Source: Lysobacter sp. (GTDB lineage Bacteria > Pseudomonadota > Gammaproteobacteria > Xanthomonadales > Xanthomonadaceae). Taken from it: a DNA stretch of 64,000 bases. Below, piece by piece: positions 28,819 through 36,915 of the stretch. Each line of letters begins with the position of its first letter. The stretch's first letter is position 1. The notes beneath the pieces are model-generated. The model had not been told where the DNA came from and ran no database searches. It saw only the letters and a program-made list of their open reading frames with translations. The translations under genes and the position numbers were made by a program. The stretch covers positions 1 through 64,000 of the forward strand of contig JAHCAU010000017.1 in the NCBI GenBank assembly GCA_019634715.1, read 5' to 3'.

Positions 28819-29703
28819 ATGGCAACACAGGCGGAGACGCAGACAATGGCGGCGATGAACGGCCGGAAGGCGGCGGAGTGCGATGCGGTGGCGGTCGATC
28901 CGCTCGAACGCGCGCGGCGCATGCTCGACACCGGCGAGCCTGGCCTGTCCGAGCTGTCCGCGGCCGTCGGCCTGAGCGTCTCGCACCTGCAGCGCAGCTT
29001 CCGCCGCCGCTTCGGCCTCAGCCCCGCGGATTACCTCGCGCAGCGCAAGCTCGGCAGCCTGCGCGCGTCGCTGCGCGAAGGTCGCGACGTCAGCGCGGCG
29101 CTGTACGACGCCGGCTACGGCTCGCCGTCGCGCGTGTACGAGACCGGCGCCGCGCGGCTGGGCATGACGCCTGCGCGGTACCGGGCCGGTGGCGATGGCG
29201 AAGACGTGCGCTGGAGCCTGGTCGATACCGTGCTGGGCCAGGCGCTCGTCGCCACCACGCAGCGCGGCATCTGCATGGTCGAGCTGGGCGAGGATGCGGC
29301 GGCCCTGGAAGCGAAACTGCATGCCGAATTCCCGCGTGCGCGGCTGCAGCGCGTCGATGCCGGGCGCGACGAGTTCCTCGCGCCGCGCGTGCGTGCGGTC
29401 GCCGACGCGCTGGCCGGTCATGAAGCGCAGGTGCCGCTGGCGCTGCTCGGCACCGCGTTCCAGAAACGGGTCTGGGATGCGCTGATGAAGATCCCGCGCG
29501 GCCAGACCCGCAGCTATGCCGAACTGGCCGCGTCGCTCGGCGCGCCACGCGCGGCGCGCGCGGTCGCCAGCGCCTGCGCGCACAACCGCGTGGCCGTGGT
29601 GGTGCCCTGCCATCGCGTGATCCGTGGCGACGGCAGCCTAGGCGGCTATCGCTGGGGACTGGACATGAAACGCGGCCTGCTCGAGCGCGAGTCCGCGGCC
29701 TGA
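28819..29703 (+). CDS. AraC-type regulator fused to O6-methylguanine-DNA methyltransferase (Ada-like)
   Basis: A 294-residue two-domain protein. Residues about 25-125 are an AraC helix-turn-helix pair (LSELSAAVGLSVSHLQRSF and YDAGYGSPSRVYE). Residues about 130-290 are the suicide alkyltransferase domain with the acceptor Cys264 in PCHRV and the DNA-binding FQKRVWDAL segment. The N-terminal Cys-rich AdaA domain that senses methylphosphotriesters is absent, so it can repair O6-alkylguanine but would not be activated in the same way as E. coli Ada. It is divided from prc by a terminator. Confidence 0.88.
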   Translation: MATQAETQTMAAMNGRKAAECDAVAVDPLERARRMLDTGEPGLSELSAAVGLSVSHLQRSFRRRFGLSPADYLAQRKLGSLRASLREGRDVSAALYDAGYGSPSRVYETGAARLGMTPARYRAGGDGEDVRWSLVDTVLGQALVATTQRGICMVELGEDAAALEAKLHAEFPRARLQRVDAGRDEFLAPRVRAVADALAGHEAQVPLALLGTAFQKRVWDALMKIPRGQTRSYAELAASLGAPRAARAVASACAHNRVAVVVPCHRVIRGDGSLGGYRWGLDMKRGLLERESAA

Positions 29704-29730
29704 TTCACGGCCAGGGATGCGATCGGGCTT

Positions 29731-29993
29731 ACTAAGCCCAACGGGCACAAAGCCTCATTCAGCGCGCTTGCCTGCGCCCGTGGCAAGGCGGAGCGAGCGC
29801 GGTGTACATCTCGTACATGAGCGAGCGACAACGCAGCCACGGGCGCAGGCAGGCGCGCCCAAAGGGAGCCACCCACAGGCCCGTCTGCTGCGTTGCACGC
29901 GCTTGACAGGCGGCCAGCCTGCCTGCGCGCGTGCGCCTTGCAGACGGGCCTGTGGGTGACTCTGAATGAGGCTTTGTGCCCGTTGGGCTTAGT
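29731..29993. repeat. 263-bp element with 32-bp perfect terminal inverted repeats and two inner hairpins
   Basis: ACTAAGCCCAACGGGCACAA (first 20 bases of the 32-bp left arm, 29731-29762) is repeated perfectly in inverse at 29962-29993. Inside, 29762-29784 pairs with 29836-29858 (one mismatch in 23), and 29871-29887 pairs exactly with 29941-29957. The whole can fold as a three-way junction, long stem plus two arms. No transposase or convincing gene lies inside. It looks like a miniature inverted-repeat element or a structured intergenic repeat. Confidence 0.85.
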
Positions 29994-30148
29994 AGTAACG
30001 CGCCGCCCGCCCGGCGTCGCGGCGCACGCGCCCCAGCGTTCCGCAGCCGACATCAATGGCACGGGGCGCACGCGTAGAATGCGACGACAGGGCGCCGCGA
30101 CCCGCGTCCGCCCGATCGTTCTTCTTCCTCTCTCCCCCGGATCCTGCG

Positions 30149-31102
30149 ATGGCCTCTCCATCCGCGGCGTCGCCGCGTTCCGCCCCGCCGACCGCATCCA
30201 GGCTCGCCATCGCGGTCGCGCTGGCATCGGTCTACCTGATCTGGGGTTCGACCTACCTCGGCATCCGCTTCGCGCTGGAAGGCGGCTGGCCGGCGCTGAT
30301 CGGCGTGTCCGGCGGACGCATGCTGCTCGCCGGTGCGCTGCTCTACGGCGTGCTGCGGATGCGCGGCGTGGCGCCGCCGACGCGCGCGCAGTGGCCGACC
30401 TTGATCGTGCTCGGCGCGCTGATGATGTTCGCCGGCAACGGCGCGGTGGTGGTCGCCGAGAAGACCGTGTCTTCAGGCCTCGCCGCGATCGCCATCGCCT
30501 CGATGCCGCTGTGGATGGGCCTGTTCGGCGCGATGGCCGGGCGTCACCCCAGTCGCGGCGAATGGCTGGGCATCGCCATCGGTTTCGTCGGCGTGCTCTG
30601 GCTCAATGCCGGCAGCAGCCTGTCGGCGCAGCCCCTGGGCCTGGTGCTGCTGCTGATCGCACCGATCAGCTGGGCCTTCGGCTCGGTGTGGTCGCGCGGC
30701 CGCGACCTGCCGTCGGCGTTCATGGCCGCCGCGGCGCAGATGCTGGCTGGCGGCGTCATGCTCGTCGTGCTGGGCCTGGTCACGGGCGAGCGCTGGCCGG
30801 TCGCGCCCACTGCGCACGGCACCGCATGGCTGGCGTATCTCGCGATCTTCGGCTCCATCGTCGGATTCGGCGCCTACCTGTGGCTGCTCGACCACGTGCG
30901 CCCGGCGCTGGCGTCGAGCTACGCCTACGTCAATCCGCCGATCGCGGTGCTGCTCGGCGCATGGCTCGGCGGCGAGCGCTTCGGCCTGCACGATCTCGGC
31001 GCGCTGGCGCTGATCCTCTGCGGCGTCATCGCGATCGCGCGCGCGAAGGCGCGCGGCGAAGCGCCCGTCGTCGCGACGAAGCCCGAGGCCGCCGACGCAT
31101 GA
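30149..31102 (+). CDS. EamA/DMT-family inner-membrane transporter (YedA-like)
   Basis: A 317-residue protein with about ten hydrophobic segments and two EamA repeats. The first repeat starts with VYLIWGSTYLGIRFALEG, a signature of YedA-type drug/metabolite exporters, and the second ends with SYAYVNPPIAVLLGAWLGGE. It exports small metabolites or amino acids; the substrate cannot be told. It overlaps the next transporter gene by ATGA, so the two are one operon downstream of the inverted-repeat element. Confidence 0.88.
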   Translation: MASPSAASPRSAPPTASRLAIAVALASVYLIWGSTYLGIRFALEGGWPALIGVSGGRMLLAGALLYGVLRMRGVAPPTRAQWPTLIVLGALMMFAGNGAVVVAEKTVSSGLAAIAIASMPLWMGLFGAMAGRHPSRGEWLGIAIGFVGVLWLNAGSSLSAQPLGLVLLLIAPISWAFGSVWSRGRDLPSAFMAAAAQMLAGGVMLVVLGLVTGERWPVAPTAHGTAWLAYLAIFGSIVGFGAYLWLLDHVRPALASSYAYVNPPIAVLLGAWLGGERFGLHDLGALALILCGVIAIARAKARGEAPVVATKPEAADA

Positions 31103-32016
31103 GTCCCGCCGTCTCGCCCGGGCTGGACCGCAAGGGCCTGGCCATCGCCATCGGCGCCTTCGTGATCTGGGGGCTGATGCCGCTGTACTGGCATCTGCTG
31201 AAGATCGTACCGGCGCTGCAGATCGTCGCCCATCGCGTGCTGTGGAGCGCGGTGCTGGTCGCGCTGTGGCTGGCGTGGTCGCAGGGGCGCGGCTGGTTCG
31301 CCGCGATCCTCGCGAAACCGCGCCTCGCCGGCATGCTCGCGCTGGCCGGGCTGTGCATCGGCGTGAACTGGAGCCTGTTCATCTGGGCGGTGAACGCCGG
31401 ACACGTGGTCGAGACCAGCCTCGGCTATTTCATCAATCCGTTGCTGAGCGTGCTGATCGGCGTGCTGTTCCTGCGCGAGCGCCTCAACACGCTGCAGTGG
31501 GTCTCGGTCGGCATCGCCGCCTGCGGTGTGCTCTGGCTGACCTTCAACTACGGCAGCTTCCCGTGGATCGCGCTCACGCTGGCCGCCACCTTCGGCGCCT
31601 ACGGCCTGATCCGCAAGCTCGCCGCGGTGGACTCGGTGGCCGGCATCGGTTTCGAGAACGCGGTGCTGCTGCTGCCCGCGCTGGCGCTGCTGGCGTCGCA
31701 GGAACTGGCCGGCAAGGCCGGCTTCCTGCCCGGTGCCGGCGCCTGGGGCTGGGGCGTGGACGTGCTGCTGGTCCTCGGCGGCGCGCTCACCGCGCTGCCG
31801 CTGATCGGCTTCGCCTACGCCGTGCGCCGCGTGCCGCTGTCCACCGTCGGCCTGATGCAGTACATCTCGCCGACGCTGTCCTTCCTCACCGGCGTGTTCT
31901 TCTTCCACGAACCCTTCGACCAGAACCGCGCGATCGGCTTCGTCTTCATCTGGATCGCGCTCGCGCTGTTCATGACCGACAGCCTGCGGCGGGCGCGGGT
32001 GGCGCAGGCGGGGTGA
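31099..32016 (+). CDS. rarD: RarD-type EamA transporter
   Basis: A 305-residue inner-membrane protein with ten predicted segments. RarD marks are FVIWGLMPLYWHLL at the start, NWSLFIWAVNAGHVVETSLGYFI-type core (seen in two pieces), LRERLNTLQWVSV and MQYISPTLSFL near the end. RarD proteins were linked to chloramphenicol sensitivity but the physiological substrate is unclear. It is coupled to the preceding transporter gene. Confidence 0.9.
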   Translation: MSPAVSPGLDRKGLAIAIGAFVIWGLMPLYWHLLKIVPALQIVAHRVLWSAVLVALWLAWSQGRGWFAAILAKPRLAGMLALAGLCIGVNWSLFIWAVNAGHVVETSLGYFINPLLSVLIGVLFLRERLNTLQWVSVGIAACGVLWLTFNYGSFPWIALTLAATFGAYGLIRKLAAVDSVAGIGFENAVLLLPALALLASQELAGKAGFLPGAGAWGWGVDVLLVLGGALTALPLIGFAYAVRRVPLSTVGLMQYISPTLSFLTGVFFFHEPFDQNRAIGFVFIWIALALFMTDSLRRARVAQAG

Positions 32017-32072
32017 GGCAGGTTGCGGCGGCCCGCGGTTCCGGGCCACCGCAAGCGCCGGCTGCAGGCGGA

Positions 32073-32531
32073 TCAGAGGATCGTCATGTGATCGCCGAGG
32101 GTGTTCCAGGGCGAGTTGGTCGATGTGTTCTGGTACCAGAAATTGCCGGTCTGGTGTCCGTCGAGGTTCCAGTAGCGGACGAACCCGACCACGGTCTGGC
32201 CCGGGCTGCATTCCTGCAGGAAATTCGAGTAATTGCAGAACGTGGTGGTCAGGTAGTTCGCCGACTGCGGCAGCACCGAGCCGTTCATCTTCGCGACGGG
32301 GGTGTGGCCGTAGCCGATTTCCACGGTGACCACACGCAACTGCGCGCCGCCGTGGTCGAGCGAGGTGGACAGCGCGTTCTCGCCGACGAATTCCCAGCCC
32401 TGAGTGGACGAACCGACCACGCGGACATGCACGTAGCTGAGCGCCGGTGCCGGTGCCGCAGCAATCTGTGCAGAGGCCGCGAGCAGCACGCCGGCAATCG
32501 AGACGAGCAGCGTCTTCCTGGACTTCTTCAT
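32073..32531 (-). CDS. small secreted protein of unknown function
   Basis: Not recognised. The 152-residue product has a Sec signal peptide (KKSRKTLLVSIAGVLLAASA). The mature domain is rich in aromatic and polar residues (YVHVRVVGSS, NYLTTTFCNYSNFLQEC, GFVRYWNLDGHQTGNFWYQN), consistent with a secreted beta-sandwich held by a Cys pair. The ATG at 32531 is chosen because AAAAGGAT lies at good spacing; in-frame ATGs at 32540 and 32549 are weaker. It is convergent with rarD. Confidence 0.7.
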   Translation of the reverse strand: MKKSRKTLLVSIAGVLLAASAQIAAAPAPALSYVHVRVVGSSTQGWEFVGENALSTSLDHGGAQLRVVTVEIGYGHTPVAKMNGSVLPQSANYLTTTFCNYSNFLQECSPGQTVVGFVRYWNLDGHQTGNFWYQNTSTNSPWNTLGDHMTIL

Positions 32532-32918
32532 CGTGGACATCCTTTTCATGAGGGAAGTGGCCTGCGCGGCTCGCCGCCGGCCCGGGCGTGGGGGAGCGGA
32601 CCACGACAGATGCATCGGTCGCGTGCGGCGAACGTCGTGCGACGGCTGCCGCGCAGGCCCGCGCAATCTATGCGCGCGGAAACCCGGGCGGAACTCGCAT
32701 TTCTGACAGGTCGGATGGACCCGGTGTCGTCACGTCGAGGTGCAACGATGGCGCACCGAGCCTGCGTCCAGGCAGCGCGCAGTCGATGCGGGCATCGTGC
32801 AGGATACGCTCGCGCCGGTGAGCGGCGCTGTCCGCGTTCGAAGGCAGTGGCATCGAGACGGTGTGGTCACGTTCGACCTGCGCGCGAAGTTCGGCTCAAC
32901 GATCGGCTGCGCATGCGA
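32532..32918. other. 387-bp gap without a supported gene
   Basis: Short open frames exist but none has a ribosome site, a recognisable product or the codon pattern of its neighbours. It should contain the promoter for the leftward gene at 32531. No repeat or clear hairpin was seen. Confidence 0.4.
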
Positions 32919-33254
32919 TCAATTTCCCCGATACGGCTCGCACCCCACGCCATCGTTGTCGCGGTCGAGATGCGGCCCATAGCCGGGATCGCCGCGCCGC
33001 ACCGGCGCTGCCCCGGCGGCACGCGCCTCGTCGCAATTGGCGAACGCGCCGCTGCGATCACCGGATCTGGCGGGCGCGTGCCTTCTTTCGGGCAGGAGCG
33101 AACTGCGCGGAGGCGCGGCCGAACCACCGTGGCAGTGGTACTCCCCGGTCTTTCGGTTGGTGTGACAGCCGTTCCTGTCGAGCCCGCCACCGTGCGCGAT
33201 GACCTGGACTGGCAGTGTCAGTGCAAATAGCAGCAATGAAAGTGTCGATCGCAT
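32919..33254 (-). CDS. secreted YHYH-like/excalibur calcium-binding protein
   Basis: A 111-residue exported protein: signal peptide MRSTLSLLLFALTLPVQVIA, then HGGGLDRNGCHTNRKTGEYH, a YHYH-like module common at mature N-termini of small secreted proteins, and a C-terminal excalibur domain (FANCDEARAAG ... DRDNDGVGCE) with the DxDxDGxxCE calcium-type loop. Such proteins are extracellular and often occur with nucleases or wall proteins; this one has no catalytic domain. ATG 33254 places the signal peptide correctly. Confidence 0.78.
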   Translation of the reverse strand: MRSTLSLLLFALTLPVQVIAHGGGLDRNGCHTNRKTGEYHCHGGSAAPPRSSLLPERRHAPARSGDRSGAFANCDEARAAGAAPVRRGDPGYGPHLDRDNDGVGCEPYRGN

Positions 33255-33316
33255 CCAGCCCCCTGTGTGCGTTCCCGCTTCTATCGATTTTCCGACCTGG
33301 TGTCTTATCTTCGTAG

Positions 33317-33404
33317 GGTGCATAAGCCGAAGGCGTCATGCGCCGTCATGCGTAAGCGATCCGCAATTCCTCAAAGAAGGTGCATGACGCTTCGCTTATG
33401 CACC
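33317..33404. repeat. imperfect inverted repeat with ~27-bp arms
   Basis: GGTGCATAAGCCGAAGGCGT starting at 33317 is mirrored by a segment at 33379-33404 whose complement begins GGTGCATAAGCGAAGCGTCA. The arms differ by two single-base gaps and one mismatch and enclose about 34 bases. It resembles the GGTGCATAAGC...GCACC palindromes scattered through many proteobacterial genomes. Confidence 0.65.
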
Positions 33405-33426
33405 TTGCGTATGCGCCATGCGGCCT

Positions 33427-33948
33427 TCAAACCCCGTATCTCTTATTGCCACCTGACGTTATGCAGTAGCGGCCGCCGCGAGGGCCGATACAGACACGGT
33501 TGCCAGAGCATGGGCATGTACCGTCGATGTAATTGGAGCGCGAGCGGTTGGTAGGGGCAGATGGGCGACTGCGCGGTTGTTTTGGCACGTAGCAGCCCGA
33601 GTATGAGCAGAGATGCGAACTCGACACCCATAGCGGTGAAGATCCGTCGGGCGAAACCCTTGCCCAAGAGCCCTTTCTCTCATAGATGATCACCGAGTCA
33701 CCACCTGACGCCTGGCCCATGACTTTACCGTCTGGTGAATATCTCTGGTTCAGCGTGGCTGCGTTGACGTACATCGTCTCAGTCGATGGCGCTGGTGGAG
33801 CAGTAGGCGTTTTAGGGGTCGCATAAGAAGGATCAACGGATTCTGATGCGTACTTGCTGCTACTACTGCTACCGCCGCATTGGGACACAATCCAGCCAGC
33901 GCCTATTAGCAGGATGAGGAGTGAACCCCCTCCACTCTTTCGGGCCAT
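33427..33948 (-). CDS. putative envelope protein with SH3-like domain and GPRGGRY tail
   Basis: A 173-residue protein. After a hydrophobic N-terminus (SLLILLIGAGWIVSQCG, possibly a poor lipobox or an anchor) comes a Ser/Thr/Pro-rich linker, an SH3-type segment (MYVNAATLNQRYSPDG ... WARVSPDGSSPLWVSSSHL) and a C-terminal Cys-rich part ending GPRGGRYCITSGGNKRYG, a short motif found at the ends of varied secreted or horizontally moved proteins. Base composition is clearly lower in GC than the flanks, and codon use differs, which suggests transfer. Confidence 0.68.
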   Translation of the reverse strand: MARKSGGGSLLILLIGAGWIVSQCGGSSSSSKYASESVDPSYATPKTPTAPPAPSTETMYVNAATLNQRYSPDGKVMGQASGGDSVIIYERKGSWARVSPDGSSPLWVSSSHLCSYSGCYVPKQPRSRPSAPTNRSRSNYIDGTCPCSGNRVCIGPRGGRYCITSGGNKRYGV

Positions 33949-34020
33949 TTGCAGCCTCCCTGTGAGTGCTAACACTTGAATTAGGTCGCGCCGCGATGCG
34001 GCGTCGGATTGAATGAATTT

Positions 34021-34446
34021 CTAGGTGAGCGTGTGTGTGTCTAGATCAAGCTCACCAGTTGCAACGGAGTGCGCGACGACAGCACCGCCAGCGGCCATTG
34101 CAATGCATCCAATCAATGCCCACCAATTCTGCTGAGTGATTGCAGGAAAGGCTAAGAATCCGGCTAGTAGAATGATGGTGACAGTGAGCGTGTACCCAAT
34201 GGGTTTGCGATGCATCGGCGCGATGCGAGAGCCTGCATAGACAAACGCTGCACCCATAAGCGCGCTGGCGATCACCTCAAGCCAGAGTTTGTTGAGAAAT
34301 CCATCTGGATTCATGCCGCTGAGAAACATGCTTAGCCGGTTGAGAAGGCGCATTAATGCACTCACTAGCAGGGCTGCCAATAGCGCGCCAGGAAGGAAAG
34401 CCAGCCACCGTAGAACGATTTGCCACATTGGCATTTGCTTTTCCAT
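34021..34446 (-). CDS. small integral membrane protein of unknown function
   Basis: A 141-residue protein with about four hydrophobic segments (WLAFLPGALLAALLVSAL, ASALMGAAFVYAGS, TLTVTIILLAGFLAFPA and ALIGCIAMAAGGAVVA). No family was recognised. The ATG at 34446 follows a GGGAGGGGG stretch; two GTG codons just upstream are alternatives. It lies in the same lower-GC island as the SH3-like gene, 72 bases from it and in the same direction, so they may be co-transcribed. Confidence 0.65.
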   Translation of the reverse strand: MEKQMPMWQIVLRWLAFLPGALLAALLVSALMRLLNRLSMFLSGMNPDGFLNKLWLEVIASALMGAAFVYAGSRIAPMHRKPIGYTLTVTIILLAGFLAFPAITQQNWWALIGCIAMAAGGAVVAHSVATGELDLDTHTLT

Positions 34447-35002
34447 CACCACACCCCCTCCCGATGTTGGTTGCTCACCCGGCTACAAATTGCCGAATAA
34501 AATCGCCGCATAATCCAAGCGGCCAACGTGCTCGCGCCAGATTCGCGAATGCATCATCTTGATATTAACCAACGTGGTGCTGCCCGGGATTCGGCATCAG
34601 CCCCTCCGCAATCCGGATATGCAACAGCCCCGCCACCTATCGTCTTTCAATCCATGGTCGAAAGTCATTCCTGTCAGAACTGACAGGTGCTTGTTCACCA
34701 CAGAGTTTCACCGAAAAACAGGTCCCTCGCCTTTGGCTCGGGATGGCAGGCGTTGAACTGATCCCGATCAGATGCCGAACTGATCCCGCCGCAGTGCGCT
34801 GTCATCGCTTTATCGGCACGCGTTGTGATTCCCGGAAACAAGAACGCCCGGCCAAAGCCGGGCGTTCCGATTCACGACGGGTGCGTGCCGGTCTGACGAG
34901 AACGTCGCTTCGTCGTCGGTGCGGATCACTTTGGGTTTGCCATCATGCTCGATGGTATCGAGCGCAACGCGCAGGAGCCCGCTGCGTCGCTGTCGCGCCC
35001 GA
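34447..35002. other. 556-bp gap, right edge of the lower-GC island
   Basis: No gene is supported. Composition shifts from AT-richer on the left to typical high GC on the right. It contains the terminator hairpin at 34843-34866 and a short dyad CTGATC-CC-GATCAG at about 34759-34772. Promoters for the leftward gene at 34446 should lie at its left end. Confidence 0.4.
34843..34866 (-). terminator. terminator hairpin after the M23 peptidase gene
   Basis: AACGCCCGGC (34843-34852) pairs perfectly with GCCGGGCGTT (34857-34866) with a CAAA loop. On the minus strand it is followed by a T-rich stretch (CTTGTTTCC), fitting termination of the leftward operon ending at 35003. Confidence 0.65.
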
Positions 35003-35683
35003 TCAGTTCCGTTGCAGGAGCGGATAAGGGTTGATGGCGGTGCCTGTCCACCACTGGCGCTCCGGGCCGAGGAGGAAGATCGCGAAGTGCAGGTGCGGGG
35101 CGGCGGGATCGGCGTTGCCCGTGGCGCCGACGTAGCCGATCACCTGGCCCTTTCGAATCGTCTGCTTTTCACGGAGGCCATCGGCATAGCGCTGGAGGTG
35201 GGCGTAGTAGTACGCGTACCGGCCCGTGGGTTCGAACTGGTAGATCGTCAGCCCGCCTTTCTCGCTCGTGAAAAGCTTTTCGATGTGTCCGTCGGAGACC
35301 GCGAGCACGGGCGTCCCGGCCGCCGCCATGATGTCGATCGCTTCATGCGATCGGCCTTCCGTGCGGCTGTCGGCGAACGTGTCGGTGAGGTCGGCCGCGG
35401 TCTTTCCCTGGACCGGAATGAGCAGGCCCGGATCGGCCGGCAGGTCGGCGCGATCCGGCAGGGTGGCGTTGACCAGCGGTTCCGGAGATGCGGCGGTCGG
35501 TGGTGCGGGCGGCGCGGGCTTGTCGCTCGATGCGGCAGGCGCGGTCCGGATGCACGTGTCGTCGACAGGCCGTGCGACGCAGTCCCGAGCGGGCGCGAGC
35601 GCGTCCGGTTGCGATCGCTCGTACGCGCGGTGGAGCAGGGCGCCCAGCACCAGGCCCAGCAGAAAGAGCGCAAGCGATTTCAC
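35003..35683 (-). CDS. M23 family peptidoglycan endopeptidase, membrane-anchored
   Basis: A 226-residue protein. An N-terminal transmembrane segment (SLALFLLGLVLGALLHRAY) leads to a Pro/Ala-rich linker and a LytM/M23 domain with the zinc ligands in SHEAIDI (HxxxD) and HLHF (HxH). It should cleave peptide cross-bridges of peptidoglycan in the periplasm. A GTG start at 35683 is chosen because AGGAG precedes it by five bases and it lies two bases beyond the upstream L,D-transpeptidase stop, so the two wall enzymes are coupled. Confidence 0.85.
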   Translation of the reverse strand: MKSLALFLLGLVLGALLHRAYERSQPDALAPARDCVARPVDDTCIRTAPAASSDKPAPPAPPTAASPEPLVNATLPDRADLPADPGLLIPVQGKTAADLTDTFADSRTEGRSHEAIDIMAAAGTPVLAVSDGHIEKLFTSEKGGLTIYQFEPTGRYAYYYAHLQRYADGLREKQTIRKGQVIGYVGATGNADPAAPHLHFAIFLLGPERQWWTGTAINPYPLLQRN

Positions 35684-35685
35684 CG

Positions 35686-36642
35686 CTACTCCTGCATCAG
35701 CACCGGCACCGATGGGGCAACCGCCGATGCCAGTCGCTCGGCGTCCCAGTTCGTCAGGCGCACGCAGCCATGCGACTGCGTCTTGCCGATGCTGGAAGGT
35801 GCCGGCGTGCCATGCAGGCCGTAATGCGGTTTGGACAGATCGATCCAGCGCGTGCCGACGGGATTGTTCGGGCCGGGCGGCAAAGTCGCCTTCGCGTGGT
35901 GCGGATCCGCATCCCAGAACAGATCGGGGTTGTAATGGAAGGTCGGATTGACGGCGACGCCCGTGATCGTCCATTGCCCGATCGGCAGCGGGTCGCGCCT
36001 GCTGCCCGAAGACACCGGGAACTGCGCGACCAGCTTGCCCGCGGCATCGAACGCGGCGAGCGTCGAGTCCGACTTGTCGATGACCACTTTCAATACCTTC
36101 GGCAAGGGGACGGTATCGGCGATGTTGGGGACCAGGATGCGGGTGCCCGCCTTCGTGAAGTCTGCGCCTGGGTTCAACTGCTTCAGCAGCGCAGGACTCG
36201 CATGGAAGCGCTCGCCGAGCGCCTCCAGGATGGACTCGAATCCGAGCGACTCGAGTTTCGCCTGCGCCATCATGTCGGCCGGCAACTTCACCGTGGGTTG
36301 GCCCACGTCCTCGGCGGTCAAAGTGTAGGAGACGATGACCGTCGGCGCTTCGGTATTGAGTATCGCCCACGTCTGCGCATCGAGTATCGCGGTTTCGTGC
36401 AGGCCATGCGCGCGTTGATAGCCGCGGATGGCCCGGCGATGGTTCGATCCTTCGACACCATCGATCTCGCCGGGAGAAAAGTGCGCGCGATCAAGCAGGA
36501 TCTGCGCTCGGAGTATCCCGGCGGCGCCGCTGGTGGATGTTGGCTGGTTGGCTGCGTCCGGGAGGCCGTTCGCCGCCGCGTCGATCGACATGGCGCAGAA
36601 CGAAACAGCCAGTGTGACTGTGAGGAATCGATGTGTTTTCAT
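35686..36642 (-). CDS. L,D-transpeptidase with peptidoglycan-binding and LysM-like domains
   Basis: A 318-residue exported enzyme: signal peptide (RFLTVTLAVSFCAMSIDAAA), a PG_binding_1 helix bundle (FSPGEIDGVEGSNHRRAIRG), a LysM-like region (LLKQLNPGADFTKAGTRILV) and a YkuD catalytic domain with SHGCVRL, Cys293 being the nucleophile. It would make 3-3 cross-links or attach proteins to peptidoglycan. Its partner is the M23 endopeptidase immediately downstream. ATG 36642 has GGAG upstream. Confidence 0.88.
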   Translation of the reverse strand: MKTHRFLTVTLAVSFCAMSIDAAANGLPDAANQPTSTSGAAGILRAQILLDRAHFSPGEIDGVEGSNHRRAIRGYQRAHGLHETAILDAQTWAILNTEAPTVIVSYTLTAEDVGQPTVKLPADMMAQAKLESLGFESILEALGERFHASPALLKQLNPGADFTKAGTRILVPNIADTVPLPKVLKVVIDKSDSTLAAFDAAGKLVAQFPVSSGSRRDPLPIGQWTITGVAVNPTFHYNPDLFWDADPHHAKATLPPGPNNPVGTRWIDLSKPHYGLHGTPAPSSIGKTQSHGCVRLTNWDAERLASAVAPSVPVLMQE

Positions 36643-36915
36643 GGGGACTCCAACCGGCACCGGAGATGCCGATATCGTTGCAATTCCCGTGCCACTTGGC
36701 TCTGAAGGTCGCGTGTCGTTTTCCCCCGGCAGCGATCCGGTGCCGGGGCATGGCGCCCGGTTGTCGTGCGGATGCCGGATGCGTTGCGCATCTGGATGGG
36801 GCTCGAAATGCAACGTCGATGCGGAATGCCCGATCGAGGTTGCGGTTTGCAAGAAAGATCGGGCGCGCGATGGTGTGATCAGGAATGCAGGCGTCCCGGA
36901 AAGCGCCGGCCTGCG

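Noticed and set aside
28731..29423. Alternative-frame open reading over the start of the AraC-alkyltransferase gene
   Set aside because: The 28819 frame carries AraC and PCHRV motifs; the other is a shadow.
29717..29959. Small open frame within the cloverleaf-like element
   Set aside because: It is made of the arms of the inverted repeats, has no ribosome site, and its translation is not protein-like.
32588..32821. Small plus-strand open frames in the 32.5-32.9 kb gap
   Set aside because: No ribosome site, motif or codon support; left unannotated.
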